From Halobacterium noricense (GTDB taxonomy: Archaea; Halobacteriota; Halobacteria; Halobacteriales; Halobacteriaceae), in the NCBI RefSeq assembly GCF_021233435.1, contig NZ_CP089469.1:62001-126000 (forward strand): a stretch of 64,000 nucleotides of DNA. Direction: 5' to 3'. A program made the translations under genes and the position numbers. Shown piece after piece: positions 26,852-34,449 of this stretch. A model generated the notes under the pieces. The model did no database searches and was not told where the DNA came from. It was given only the letters and a program-made list of their open reading frames with translations. Positions within the stretch are counted from its first letter, which is position 1. Each line of letters starts with the position of its first letter.

Positions 26852-27163
26852 ACCGTGGTATATTCTATCATGGAAGTTATACCAAATACCTCCAAACGCG
26901 GACGTATTTATACACTGCCGCTGCGACACCACCGCGGAAAACCACCACTCCAGGGGTGTTTAACTGACTCAACTTCTGTTAAGCCGGCCGCTGTGAGCAG
27001 CGAGAGGGTCATGGTCTCGAATTGGGCTTCGAACGCCAGCCCTTCGGCTACTGTGTGGCAATTCTTCGTCTGCCTGTGGAACTACGGCTGGATTGTCACG
27101 GCCAGTGTATTACTTAGTGGTACCACGCACATATTTCACCGCGGAATCTCATTAGACCTGTAC

Positions 27164-27829
27164 ATGGGATTCACGGACGATTTGGAAACGGTAGCCGAAC
27201 CAATCTGGGACGCCATCGCGTCACACCCGATGGTTGAAGCACTCGGGAACGGCACGCTCGACGAGGCGCCATTCCGGTATTGGGTCCGGCAGGACTACGT
27301 CTACCTGATTGAATACTCGCGCGTGTTCGCCCACGGGGCAGCGAAAGCACCTAGTCTCGGTCGGATGGGTACGTTTGCGGAACTCCTGGATTCGACGCTG
27401 AACACTGAAATGGACCTCCACCGCGAGTACGCCGCGACGTTCGACGTCTCGGAAGCAGAGCTGGCGGCGACCGAGCCATCGCCGACGACCCAGGCGTACA
27501 CCGACTTTCTCGTACGGGTTGCAGCGACCGACACGTTCGGCGACCTGGTCGCGGCGCTTCTACCCTGTATGTGGGGATTCAACGAGACCGGCAAGCGACT
27601 CGCTGAACGCAGCACACCTGACGACGACCGGTACGCCGAGTGGATTAACATGTATGCTGGCGAGGAGTTCACTGAGCTGACCGAGTGGTGCAAGACCCTG
27701 ATGGACGATGTCGCCGCGAACGCGACGGACGCAGACCGCGAGCGCTATCGCGAGCGCTTCGAAACGTCGGCCCGCTACGAATACCGATTCTGGGACGCCG
27801 CCTGGCGCCAGGAGGAGTGGTCGCTTTGA
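27164..27829 (+). CDS. tenA: TenA family protein (thiaminase II type)
   Basis: 221 residues from the ATG at 27164, all helical. The active-site Cys lies in LLPCMWGFNETG (near residue 130), and RYWVRQDYVYL near residue 38 is the conserved substrate-pocket block. TenA hydrolyses aminopyrimidine breakdown products of thiamine for salvage. It starts a plus-strand group with an Nramp-like transporter and a P-loop protein. I looked for a TPP riboswitch upstream (26970-27163) and saw none. Confidence 0.9.
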   Translation: MGFTDDLETVAEPIWDAIASHPMVEALGNGTLDEAPFRYWVRQDYVYLIEYSRVFAHGAAKAPSLGRMGTFAELLDSTLNTEMDLHREYAATFDVSEAELAATEPSPTTQAYTDFLVRVAATDTFGDLVAALLPCMWGFNETGKRLAERSTPDDDRYAEWINMYAGEEFTELTEWCKTLMDDVAANATDADRERYRERFETSARYEYRFWDAAWRQEEWSL

Positions 27830-27975
27830 CCCACGGCCGCGGAAGCGACACGCTACCACGGTTCTGTAGTTCGGAGCAAGTCGCGCTCCGTCCAGCGCAG
27901 GAGATCAAGGCTGTCGCGATCTTCGTCTCCCAGGTGTCAGTGATTGCGGCCGACTACAGGGGTAATCGCCAGTGA
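27826..27975 (+). CDS. possible small protein between tenA and the transporter
   Basis: A 49-residue frame begins with TTG overlapping the tenA stop and ends with a TGA that overlaps the GTG start of the next gene. The perfect overlaps suggest translational coupling, which is the only support for it. Composition is unremarkable and no family is recognised. It could be plain read-through space. Confidence 0.3.
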   Translation: MTHGRGSDTLPRFCSSEQVALRPAQEIKAVAIFVSQVSVIAADYRGNRQ

Positions 27976-29306
27976 GCAACCGGACCGATAGTGCGGCCCC
28001 CCTGCAGACCCTGCGGGAATCTCTCCAGCGGATGGGGCCATCGTGGGTCGCGGGCGCCGTCGCGGCAGGCCCGGCGTCGCTGGCGTCACTAATCACCGCT
28101 GGCGGCGCGTACGGCTACGCGCTGTTCTGGGTCGTAGTGTTGTCGGCCCTTGCAGGCGCGTTCGCCCAGTATCTCGCGATGCGGTTGGGCCTCCTCACCG
28201 AACGCGGCATCGTCGCCGTTGTCGAAGCCCATCTCGGCGACAGCTGGGCATGGCTGCTCGTCTTAGACGTCGTGCTGGCCGCCGGCTCCGCCCAGCTCCT
28301 CATCATGAAGACAGTGGCGACTGTCTCCGAGACCATCACCGGCGTTGATGCTCGCATCTGGGGCGTCGTCTGGGCCGTCGTCTTGGCCGTCGGCCTTGCC
28401 ACCCGAGGCTACCGATTCCTCGAAACGGTGGCGAAAGCGCTGGTCGCCGGCGTCGTTCTCGCGTTTCTCGCGTCACTGCTCGTCGTGCCCGTCGATGCGG
28501 GCGCCGCCGCGCGCGGCCTCGTCCCCGCGCTCCCAGCCGGCAGCGCGCTCGTCGCCGCGGGCGTCCTCGGTGGCGCCGTCCACATCACCCTGATTACGAT
28601 GCACTCGTACACGATGCGCGCCAGAGAGTGGACCGTCGAGGAGTACGGCCTCGCGACGTTCGATGTCGGCGCGTCAATGCTCGTCGCGTTCGGCATCTAC
28701 AGCATCGCCGTATTCCTCGTGACGGCGAGCGTCCTCACTACCGGAGATCTCTCGGCTGTTGAGGCCGCTCGCACGCTCGGCCCGCTCGCCGGCCGGTACG
28801 CGGAGTGGCTGTTCCTCCTCGGCTTACTCGGCGCTGCGGTCTCAACACTCGGCGGGAACACGATCGCCCCACCGTTCCTCCTCGCGGACAAGCTGGGGTG
28901 GGGAACCACTGTCGACGACAACCGCTACCGGGGGCTGCTGGTCGCTGCCGCACTTCTGTCGGCACCGGGCGCGTTCATCGGCGGTCCGGTCCTCAGCCAA
29001 CTGGCGCTCGTGCTCGCTATTGGAACTGTTGGCACACCGTTCGCTATTGTGGTCGTGCTCTACCTCTTGAACTCCGCGGCGGTCGCCGAGTCGCCTTCGA
29101 CGCTTACGAACCTCGGCGGTCTCGGGCTGCTGGCAGTCACCGGTACGCTCGCGGTGAACTTCGTCGCCGAACAGGTCGCGGGCGGTGTCGACACCCTCTC
29201 AGGGGCCATCCTCGCGTTCGCCGTCATCCTCACAGCTGCTACGGTCGCACTCGTCGCGAAGTTTGCTCGACTGTCGCTCACCGGCCCTGCCGCGTCTAAT
29301 GAGTGA
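27972..29306 (+). CDS. Nramp-like membrane transporter lacking the usual metal motif
   Basis: 444 residues with 11 membrane helices in the LeuT-like arrangement of the Nramp family. In helix 1 the canonical DPGN metal-binding motif is replaced by AGPAS. In helix 6 the expected MPH is replaced in GGAVHITLITMHSYTMRAR. Divalent Mn/Fe transport is therefore doubtful and another substrate is likely. The start GTG overlaps the preceding small frame and the end overlaps the next gene by 8 bp. Its tie to tenA may point to a thiamine-related compound, but this is inference. Confidence 0.72.
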   Translation: MSNRTDSAAPLQTLRESLQRMGPSWVAGAVAAGPASLASLITAGGAYGYALFWVVVLSALAGAFAQYLAMRLGLLTERGIVAVVEAHLGDSWAWLLVLDVVLAAGSAQLLIMKTVATVSETITGVDARIWGVVWAVVLAVGLATRGYRFLETVAKALVAGVVLAFLASLLVVPVDAGAAARGLVPALPAGSALVAAGVLGGAVHITLITMHSYTMRAREWTVEEYGLATFDVGASMLVAFGIYSIAVFLVTASVLTTGDLSAVEAARTLGPLAGRYAEWLFLLGLLGAAVSTLGGNTIAPPFLLADKLGWGTTVDDNRYRGLLVAAALLSAPGAFIGGPVLSQLALVLAIGTVGTPFAIVVVLYLLNSAAVAESPSTLTNLGGLGLLAVTGTLAVNFVAEQVAGGVDTLSGAILAFAVILTAATVALVAKFARLSLTGPAASNE

Positions 29307-29865
29307 CCGTCGAGTCCCACTCACGGGGTCGACACTGATTGTCGGTCCCTCGCAGGCCGGCAAAACCCGACTCACCGCCCGCGCCCTGAACGCATGGATT
29401 GACACGCACGGCGCTGCCGGTGTTGTTGTTCTTGAGTTCGCACCCGAAGTCGAACAGGACGGGACGCTGCTCGGCGGCCGCCTCGACCGCTTCACGACGG
29501 TTCCCGACGACGCCTGGCACGGCATTCTGGATGCGTACGCACCCCGAACTGCGGGTGAGACCGACGCGAAAGCCGCCGCACTCGCCGCAGATAACGCTAA
29601 CCGTGCGGCCCGCCTCCTCAACGCCGCGCCCGACGACCCTGCCGCCGTTTTCGTCAACGATGCCACCATCCCTCTCCAAGCCGAGGAGATCGCCCCGCAC
29701 CGACTCGTGGCCTACTGCAAGCAGGCCTCCTGTGCGGTCCTGAACGCGTACGAGGGAGAGCTCGGCACTGATGACTCGGTTTCACAGCGTGAGTACGAGG
29801 CGCTCACGGCACTCAGATCGTGGGTCGACCGAACCCGCTCACTCTCGGTACCCTCCAATAGCTGA
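29299..29865 (+). CDS. P-loop protein of unknown role coupled to the Nramp-like gene
   Basis: 188 residues from the ATG at 29299, overlapping the transporter stop by 8 bp. Walker A is GPSQAGKTRL (near residue 15), a hydrophobic strand VVVLEFAPE follows, and AAVFVNDATIPL could be the Walker B strand. There are no G-protein NKxD or ABC signatures. It is probably a small ATP- or GTP-binding protein working with the transporter. I do not recognise the family. Confidence 0.7.
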   Translation: MSDRRVPLTGSTLIVGPSQAGKTRLTARALNAWIDTHGAAGVVVLEFAPEVEQDGTLLGGRLDRFTTVPDDAWHGILDAYAPRTAGETDAKAAALAADNANRAARLLNAAPDDPAAVFVNDATIPLQAEEIAPHRLVAYCKQASCAVLNAYEGELGTDDSVSQREYEALTALRSWVDRTRSLSVPSNS

Positions 29866-29892
29866 AGGACTATGTGTCCCCCTTACAGCGGT

Positions 29893-29940
29893 AGCGAAGC
29901 AAAAGCCCACCCCTGAAGGGGTAGAAGAAGTTAATACTGA
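29893..29940 (+). mobile_element. degraded right-end hairpin of an IS1341-type element
   Basis: CCCACCCCTGAAGGGGTAGA resembles the right-end hairpins elsewhere in the window, but the cleavage region has drifted (GTTAATAC in place of TGTCAA). The rest of 29866-30135 shows no gene; a short frame at about 29932-30100 has no recognisable content. Confidence 0.35.
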
Positions 29941-30135
29941 ACGGACGACGCACGCGTCGATTCCAGACTTCACAGACACCGGCGACCTCGTGGTCGCCGA
30001 CGACCGCGTAGACAACCAGTTGGCCTACCCGACGCCGACGGAATTGCGCCACTGTCACCGAAGACGCCGGACGGTCGTCATTCTCGTCATTTCGGCGTAG
30101 ATTCTGGCAAGGAGAGAATGGAACTGCGCCAAGAA

Positions 30136-30176
30136 TTAACCAACACCCGCTGGTAAAACGTCCAGTTGTTGGTTAA
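30136..30176. repeat. 41-bp dyad module b
   Basis: TTAACCAACA, 21 bases, TGTTGGTTAA. The spacer holds an inner CTGG/CCAG pair. It lies just upstream of the operator and promoter of the toxin-antitoxin-like pair. Bases 30180-30188 add a further TGTTGG half-site. Confidence 0.9.
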
Positions 30177-30214
30177 GATAATGTTGGTATAGTACCCCAC
30201 GGAAAGACTTATAT

Positions 30215-30239
30215 TATGTTGGCACGACACACCAACATA
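30215..30239. promoter_or_regulatory. inverted repeat at the promoter of the toxin-like gene
   Basis: TATGTTGG, 9 bases, CCAACATA. It lies right after a TATA-like CTTATATTATG and 9 bp before the ATG at 30249. The core TGTTGG/CCAACA is the same half-site as in the 41-bp modules but in the reverse arrangement. Autorepression by the HTH protein encoded in the operon is the simplest reading. Confidence 0.7.
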
Positions 30240-30248
30240 GGGGCACAG

Positions 30249-30548
30249 ATGGGCTCAACAGTCATCTACAAAGATGAAGACACATTCGCCGACGGGTCCA
30301 GATATGAAATGATCGCGACCGCCATCCCGAAAAGCGACGACTACCCCGAGGGCGTCAAGTACCGGTTCCAGTACATGGCCGAAGACGGTCGAACTCTGCT
30401 CCGGTTCGACAACTTCCCGGACCACCCGGGCGTTGACCGGCACCACTACCATACGCCCTCTGGCGTCTACGACGACATCGAGTACACCGGCATCAAAGCC
30501 CACGCCCAGACGTTCTACGACGAAATGGACGACCGCCGCGAGAGGTAA
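30249..30548 (+). CDS. DUF6516/TumE-like protein, probable toxin
   Basis: 99 residues from the ATG at 30249. The pattern of beta strands followed by LLRFDNFPDHPGVDRHHYH is that of the DUF6516 (TumE) family, which is paired with HTH antitoxins in many archaea and bacteria. The DN..H..HHxH residues may form an active site. The HTH gene follows 6 bp later. The known pairing supports a toxin role; the molecular target is not known from the sequence. Confidence 0.7.
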   Translation: MGSTVIYKDEDTFADGSRYEMIATAIPKSDDYPEGVKYRFQYMAEDGRTLLRFDNFPDHPGVDRHHYHTPSGVYDDIEYTGIKAHAQTFYDEMDDRRER

Positions 30549-30554
30549 CCCACC

Positions 30555-31073
30555 ATGCCTGACAAATCCAACACACCCGACGACACCGACGTCAACAGTA
30601 CCAACTCCGAGACCGAGGAGATCGTGATGGACGACGTCGAAGCCGAGGCGGGCTTCCTCGAGGACCGCGACCCTGAGGACTACCCCTCGGTGCTGCGAAT
30701 CACATCCGACCCCGAGGAAGCCCACCGCCAGGACGCGCTCGACCGCCTCGACCGCTGGAAAGCTGGCGAGGAAGTCCCACATGTCATTAATTTCGAGAAC
30801 CCCAGCGACCTCCGAGCGCTGCTCACCGACCGCCGTGTTGAACTGCTCCGCAGTATCATGACCGACCGGCCGGATAGTATTCGCCAGCTGGCTGAGCGCC
30901 TCGACCGCGATGTCAAGAGCGTCCACGACGACCTGCAGGTCCTCGCTGACTACGACATTGTCCACTTCGAGCAGGCTGGCCGGGCAAAGCGCCCGTTCGT
31001 CCCCTACGATTCCATCGAGGTCAGTCTCGAAATCTCGACCCCAACCTCGGCCGACGACGTTGCCCCTGCATGA
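30555..31073 (+). CDS. HVO_A0114-type winged-HTH protein, probable antitoxin
   Basis: 172 residues. An acidic N-terminus of about 60 residues is followed by a linker (VINFENPSDLRALLTDRR) and a winged HTH (DSIRQLAERLDRDVKSVHDDLQVLADYDIV), ending in a GRAKRPFVPYD beta wing. It is a haloarchaeal DNA-binding family that recurs at 31808-32203 and 45947-46285. It probably neutralises the upstream toxin-like protein and represses the operon by binding TGTTGG half-sites. Confidence 0.75.
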   Translation: MPDKSNTPDDTDVNSTNSETEEIVMDDVEAEAGFLEDRDPEDYPSVLRITSDPEEAHRQDALDRLDRWKAGEEVPHVINFENPSDLRALLTDRRVELLRSIMTDRPDSIRQLAERLDRDVKSVHDDLQVLADYDIVHFEQAGRAKRPFVPYDSIEVSLEISTPTSADDVAPA

Positions 31074-31180
31074 CCAACCGCGATTCCGCACGATGCAGAG
31101 ACGAAACGAATCGTTGACGTCGAAGAATACTGATTGTCCTCGCGCGTATTTTCAAACGTCGTCTGATTACAAGCGCGTCG

Positions 31181-31221
31181 TTAACCAACACCGGTGAAGA
31201 ATAGTCGGATTTGTTGGTTAA
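31181..31221. repeat. 41-bp dyad module c
   Basis: TTAACCAACA, 21 bases, TGTTGGTTAA. It lies 107 bp after the HTH gene and 1004 bp from module b. The spacer has a CCG/CGG inner pair. Confidence 0.9.
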
Positions 31222-31320
31222 CTGGCTGGATGGTGAGAATCTTCCGTTACGGGATGCAGCGGCCGGCGTCACAGTGTTGTGGCGCCGGAGAAGGTTGTGA
31301 CGTTTGACGAGGACATTCCT

Positions 31321-31653
31321 TTACTGTTCGGGGGCCGGGTGGTGTGGGGGTTTGACGTAGTGAATTGGCCGTCTCAGGTAGTAGTACGCGGCGACCAGTA
31401 GCAGTGCGAGTCCCACTACGGGTAGAATGGTTCCAGTAATTCCGCCTTGGTCGGTGGTGAAGATCAACACGAGACCGATGATTACGGCTGTTCGACGAAC
31501 GACTCTGCCTCGTAGCGTGAAGATTTTCGCGCCGCAGTGCGGACAACGGCGAGCATCTGGCTGAATAGCTTCTCGGCAATCACCGCACCGGATTGTGTTT
31601 CCATCTTTCTTCGGGCGTGACCCACCAAATGCGATGTTCTTGAGCAACCCCAT
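31321..31653 (-). CDS. zinc-ribbon membrane protein
   Basis: 110 residues. Residues 20-45 form a zinc ribbon (CGDCRE..CPHCGAK, four Cys), followed by two membrane helices (about 52-90) and a short His/Pro-rich tail. Proteins of this form are common in haloarchaea and have no assigned function. It is the only minus-strand gene between modules c and d. Confidence 0.72.
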   Translation of the reverse strand: MGLLKNIAFGGSRPKKDGNTIRCGDCREAIQPDARRCPHCGAKIFTLRGRVVRRTAVIIGLVLIFTTDQGGITGTILPVVGLALLLVAAYYYLRRPIHYVKPPHHPAPEQ

Positions 31654-31683
31654 ATTCGGCTACTTATATTGAGATAAAATTAA

Positions 31684-31779
31684 TTCTTCGACAAGAAGAG
31701 AAATGACTACCCCGGACTGGACGCCACCTACCGAGCGTGGCGGGCGGCACTCCCCGAAGAGAAACGCACCGATTGGTAG
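31684..31779 (+). pseudogene. C-terminal fragment before the second HTH gene
   Basis: A frame of 31 residues without a start (YPGLDATYRAWRAALPEE..) ends 28 bp before the HTH gene at 31808. Its position equals that of the toxin-like gene in the first cassette, so it may be the tail of a lost toxin. The short length keeps confidence low. Confidence 0.3.
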
Positions 31780-31807
31780 CCACTAACCACCCCACACCCA
31801 ACACACC

Positions 31808-32203
31808 ATGACTCAGACACTCCACGTCACGATTGGCTCCCCCGACCGTAGCGGCCTCGAAGACCGCCTCAAAGCAATTGACAGCGGCGAAGACGTCACG
31901 CCCCACAATCCGACGCTCGCCATCGAAGACCTCGAAACGTTCGGACGGGTGTTCCGCAGCACGAACCTCGAACTCCTGGAAGCCATCGTCGAACACAATC
32001 CCAGCAGCATTCGGGAACTCGCGCGTTTCGTCGACCGGAACCCGCCGGAGGTCTTGGAGAACGTCAACGAGCTCGCAGACTACGGCCTGCTCGAACTCGA
32101 GGAGGATGGGCAGGCGAAACGGCCGGTCGTTTGGTACGACGAGATCGACGTCGATCTCCCGTTGACGTCGACGGGGGGCCAGCGGGACCCGGCAAACGCC
32201 TAA
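31808..32203 (+). CDS. HVO_A0114-type winged-HTH protein, second copy
   Basis: 131 residues, aligned with the 30555 gene over the linker and HTH (LEAIVEHNPSSIRELARFVDRNPPEVLENVNELADYGLL) and the GQAKRPVVWYDEI wing, with a shorter N-terminus. It lacks an intact toxin-like partner; only a fragment precedes it. A predicted repressor or orphan antitoxin. Module d follows 45 bp after its stop. Confidence 0.72.
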   Translation: MTQTLHVTIGSPDRSGLEDRLKAIDSGEDVTPHNPTLAIEDLETFGRVFRSTNLELLEAIVEHNPSSIRELARFVDRNPPEVLENVNELADYGLLELEEDGQAKRPVVWYDEIDVDLPLTSTGGQRDPANA

Positions 32204-32248
32204 CGGACCGATTCTTTGCTTAGGTCGGTGCGATTCTCGCCCTCAGTG

Positions 32249-32289
32249 TTAACCAACACTGGCCAAATATGGCGGTGGGTGTTGGTTAA
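32249..32289. repeat. 41-bp dyad module d
   Basis: TTAACCAACA, 21 bases, TGTTGGTTAA, extended by one more paired base on each side. It lies 1027 bp from module c. The spacer includes GGCC..GGC. From here to 32603 (314 bp) I see no gene. Confidence 0.9.
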
Positions 32290-32664
32290 GACAATGCTAG
32301 CCGAGTAACCCCGACTTACCCGGCGGTTGCCCGGTCGTGTGAACAAGAACGCACTCAGGACACAGTATCGCCGTGAATCAGCGTCTAAACGAGTGAACGT
32401 TCCAATCTTCCCACCGGCTCGTTCACACAGGATTCCCGATCTCGTATGCACATCTCGAAAGTCCATTCTCTTGACGTGGAATCCTGTGGGGAATTCCGTA
32501 GAGGGACCTAAATAATGGTATAACATTTACAAGATTTCCCGCGAAGGGTTACGCAGAATGACTGGATTCCCGGACCGAGAAAACCCTCAAACTCAACGGC
32601 TAACGCTCTTCTGTAGGAGATTGTTGATTCAGTTCAGCTGTCGCTCTGGAATCGAAGAGAGCAA

Positions 32665-32686
32665 GGACACCGCGCTAGCGGTGTCC
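32665..32686. repeat. leader hairpin just before the IS1595 transposase start (copy A)
   Basis: GGACACCGC, 4 bases, GCGGTGTCC; the ATG follows 7 bp later. The more diverged copy C has a hairpin at the same place with four of nine pairs changed but still perfect (52871-52892). This suggests that the structure itself matters, perhaps for translation. Confidence 0.85.
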
Positions 32687-32693
32687 GACACGA

Positions 32694-33578
32694 ATGATTC
32701 CGCTCGATGTGTTTGGCTCGGAATCGCTCGCAGCGGACCTGCTGGAACAGGTGCGCTGGCGTGACGGCGTTTCCTGCCCTCGCTGCCGTTCTGACCGGAC
32801 GGTCAAGAACGGCAGCTATGGGGCGTTTCAACGCTATCTCTGTAAGAATTGCGACCGCACGTTCAACGATAAGACGGGCACAATTTTCGCTCACTCGAAG
32901 GTTGCGCTCCGCAAGTGGTTGTTCTCGATTTACGCGTTCTTACGGTTCAATACGAGTCTTCGCCAACTTCAGCGAGAGATCGATGTGACCTACAAGACGA
33001 TGCACCGGCGCGTCGAGCGCTTCACCAGAGCGCTCGACGCGCCTCAACTCGACCTCGTTGGACCGGTCGAAATCGACGAAGTGTACGTCTCTGCGGGGTT
33101 GAAAGGCCGCGAGCGCGACCAACCGTCGCGCTCGCGTGGCCTGTCCACGCGCGGACGAGGTTCGTACGAGGGAGACAAACCACCCGTCTTCACCATCGTT
33201 GACCGTGGAACGGGACAGCGGTACGTCGTCCCGGCGAAATCCGCAGACGAATCGACGGTGCGACTCCTCCTCGCTGACCACGAGGAGGAGTCGCTAACAG
33301 TCTACACCGACGGATTTCGGGCATACGACCCGCTTGAGGACGACGACGAGTTCACCCGCAAATACGTCGTCCACGGTGACGGCGAATACGCTGATGGAGA
33401 CATCCACGTGAACACGTGCGAGAGCCACGCGTCGCTGGCGCGACGCTGGCTCTCGCCGCATCGAGGCGTCTCGAAGGACAAGTTGACACAGTATCTCCGC
33501 GCCTTTCAGCTACGCAGCGAACTCTTCAGAAAATCCGGTCGAGAAGCACTCAAACACGCTGTCAAAGCGACTCTCTGA
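32694..33578 (+). CDS. IS1595-family transposase, copy A
   Basis: 294 residues. An N-terminal zinc ribbon (CPRCRSD..CKNCDRTF) is followed by an HTH region and the ISXO2-like DDE domain: VEIDEVYV, LTVYTDGFRAY and HVNTCESHASLARRW. The product differs from copy B at one residue (Ser versus Pro in RKSGRE/RKPGRE). The coding sequence holds several long inverted repeats, for example 32782-32816, 33007-33043 and 33261-33293. Confidence 0.94.
   Translation: MIPLDVFGSESLAADLLEQVRWRDGVSCPRCRSDRTVKNGSYGAFQRYLCKNCDRTFNDKTGTIFAHSKVALRKWLFSIYAFLRFNTSLRQLQREIDVTYKTMHRRVERFTRALDAPQLDLVGPVEIDEVYVSAGLKGRERDQPSRSRGLSTRGRGSYEGDKPPVFTIVDRGTGQRYVVPAKSADESTVRLLLADHEEESLTVYTDGFRAYDPLEDDDEFTRKYVVHGDGEYADGDIHVNTCESHASLARRWLSPHRGVSKDKLTQYLRAFQLRSELFRKSGREALKHAVKATL
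33007..33043. repeat. 15-bp-arm inverted repeat in IS1595 transposase gene (copy A)
   Basis: GGCGCGTCGAGCGCT pairs perfectly with 33029-33043 across a 7-base loop. In copy C (53214-53250) the ninth pair is C-G in place of G-C, a compensatory change. Confidence 0.93.
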
Positions 33579-33604
33579 AATCAACAATATGCTACACATG
33601 AGCG

Positions 33605-34246
33605 ATTGAACTTATTGACGCGTTCAGCGCGGAGGTGTCCAACGCGTTTCTTGACACCAACCTACCGGACAAACCGATGGTATTCGTGGAGTTCCATGCC
33701 AACTACGGCGTCGAGAACGAGATCGAGTTTTGTCGAACGGTGTTTGAGGCCCACGACGTGCAGCGCTTCGAGGTCAGTGATAACGACCAGGAGATGCGGG
33801 AGCTATGGGAGGCCCGACGCGAACTGGCAGAGGCATTTGAACCGTACGATCGGGACCTCTCGCCCCTCACACCCGGCGACATTACCGTCCCAATTAGCAA
33901 CTACACAGATATCGTCAACTATGCCAAGGAACTCGGCGACGAACACAGCGTTCCGGTGGCGTGCTTTGGCCACGCCGGAGATGGCAACATCCACTACTTC
34001 GTCATGGTCAACCCTGACGATCCCGACTCCGTGGCTGCGGGCGAAACCGTCTCAAAGAAACTCGTTGAACGGGCTATCGAACTCGGTGGTACCGCGACTG
34101 GTGAACACGGAATCGGTATCGGTAAGCGCGACTATCTTGCCAGGGAGTACAATGATGCGACGGTGGAGTCCATGCGAGCCATCAAACGTGCGTTGGATCC
34201 GAACGGGATTCTCAATCCCAGGAAAATTTTCCCTAGTGAGGAGTAG
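33605..34246 (+). pseudogene. glcD: GlcD-type FAD-linked oxidase, C-terminal half
   Basis: The frame is open from the insertion-sequence edge (IELIDAFSAEVSN..) for about 213 residues. It contains the FAD-oxidase C-terminal domain: VACFGHAGDGNIHY, GGTATGEHGIGIGK and ALDPNGILNPRKIF. Full-length family members (glycolate or D-lactate oxidases) have about 460 residues, so the FAD-binding half is missing. A GTG at 33635 could start a useless fragment. Truncation is by IS1595 copy A. Confidence 0.88.
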
Positions 34247-34449
34247 CCGTAACAGTTCCTATCCGTACTGTTTACCACACACTTGACTTCTGGTGGGCGA
34301 ACTCTCGGCAACGTGAGTTGCTACCACGGACAGATGTATGTCATCCATTGCGGAACGCCTGTCGATGCCGGCAGCGTCGCGGCCCTGGGCGAACTGTTCC
34401 TTCTTGAACTGTTCGTAGTCGGGACTCGTGTTGTCGTTTGGACGGGGTC

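Larger units (their letters stand above)
32604..33604 (+). mobile_element. IS1595-family insertion sequence, copy A (1001 bp)
   Basis: The ends CGCTCTTCTGTAGGAGATTG and, inverted, CGCTCATGTGTAGCATATTG define the element. It is almost identical to copy B at 46709-47709. The flanks ACGGCTAA and ATTGAACT do not match, so there is no target duplication. The right flank starts inside a glcD fragment, indicating an adjacent deletion or recombination. Confidence 0.9.

Noticed and set aside
25448-27163. Very long plus-strand open frame opposite the YjiH-type transporter gene
   Set aside because: It is an antisense shadow caused by GC-rich codons. The minus strand encodes a coherent multi-helix transporter, and only the part from 27164 (TenA) is real on the plus strand.
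26970-27163. TPP riboswitch upstream of tenA
   Set aside because: I looked for the CUGAGA and ACCUGAUCUGG-like core elements and found neither.
30136-32289. 41-bp modules as classical integron attC sites
   Set aside because: The arms do not fit the RYYYAAC/GTTRRRY boxes fully and no IntI-type integrase is next to them. The cassette idea is kept only as an open hypothesis.
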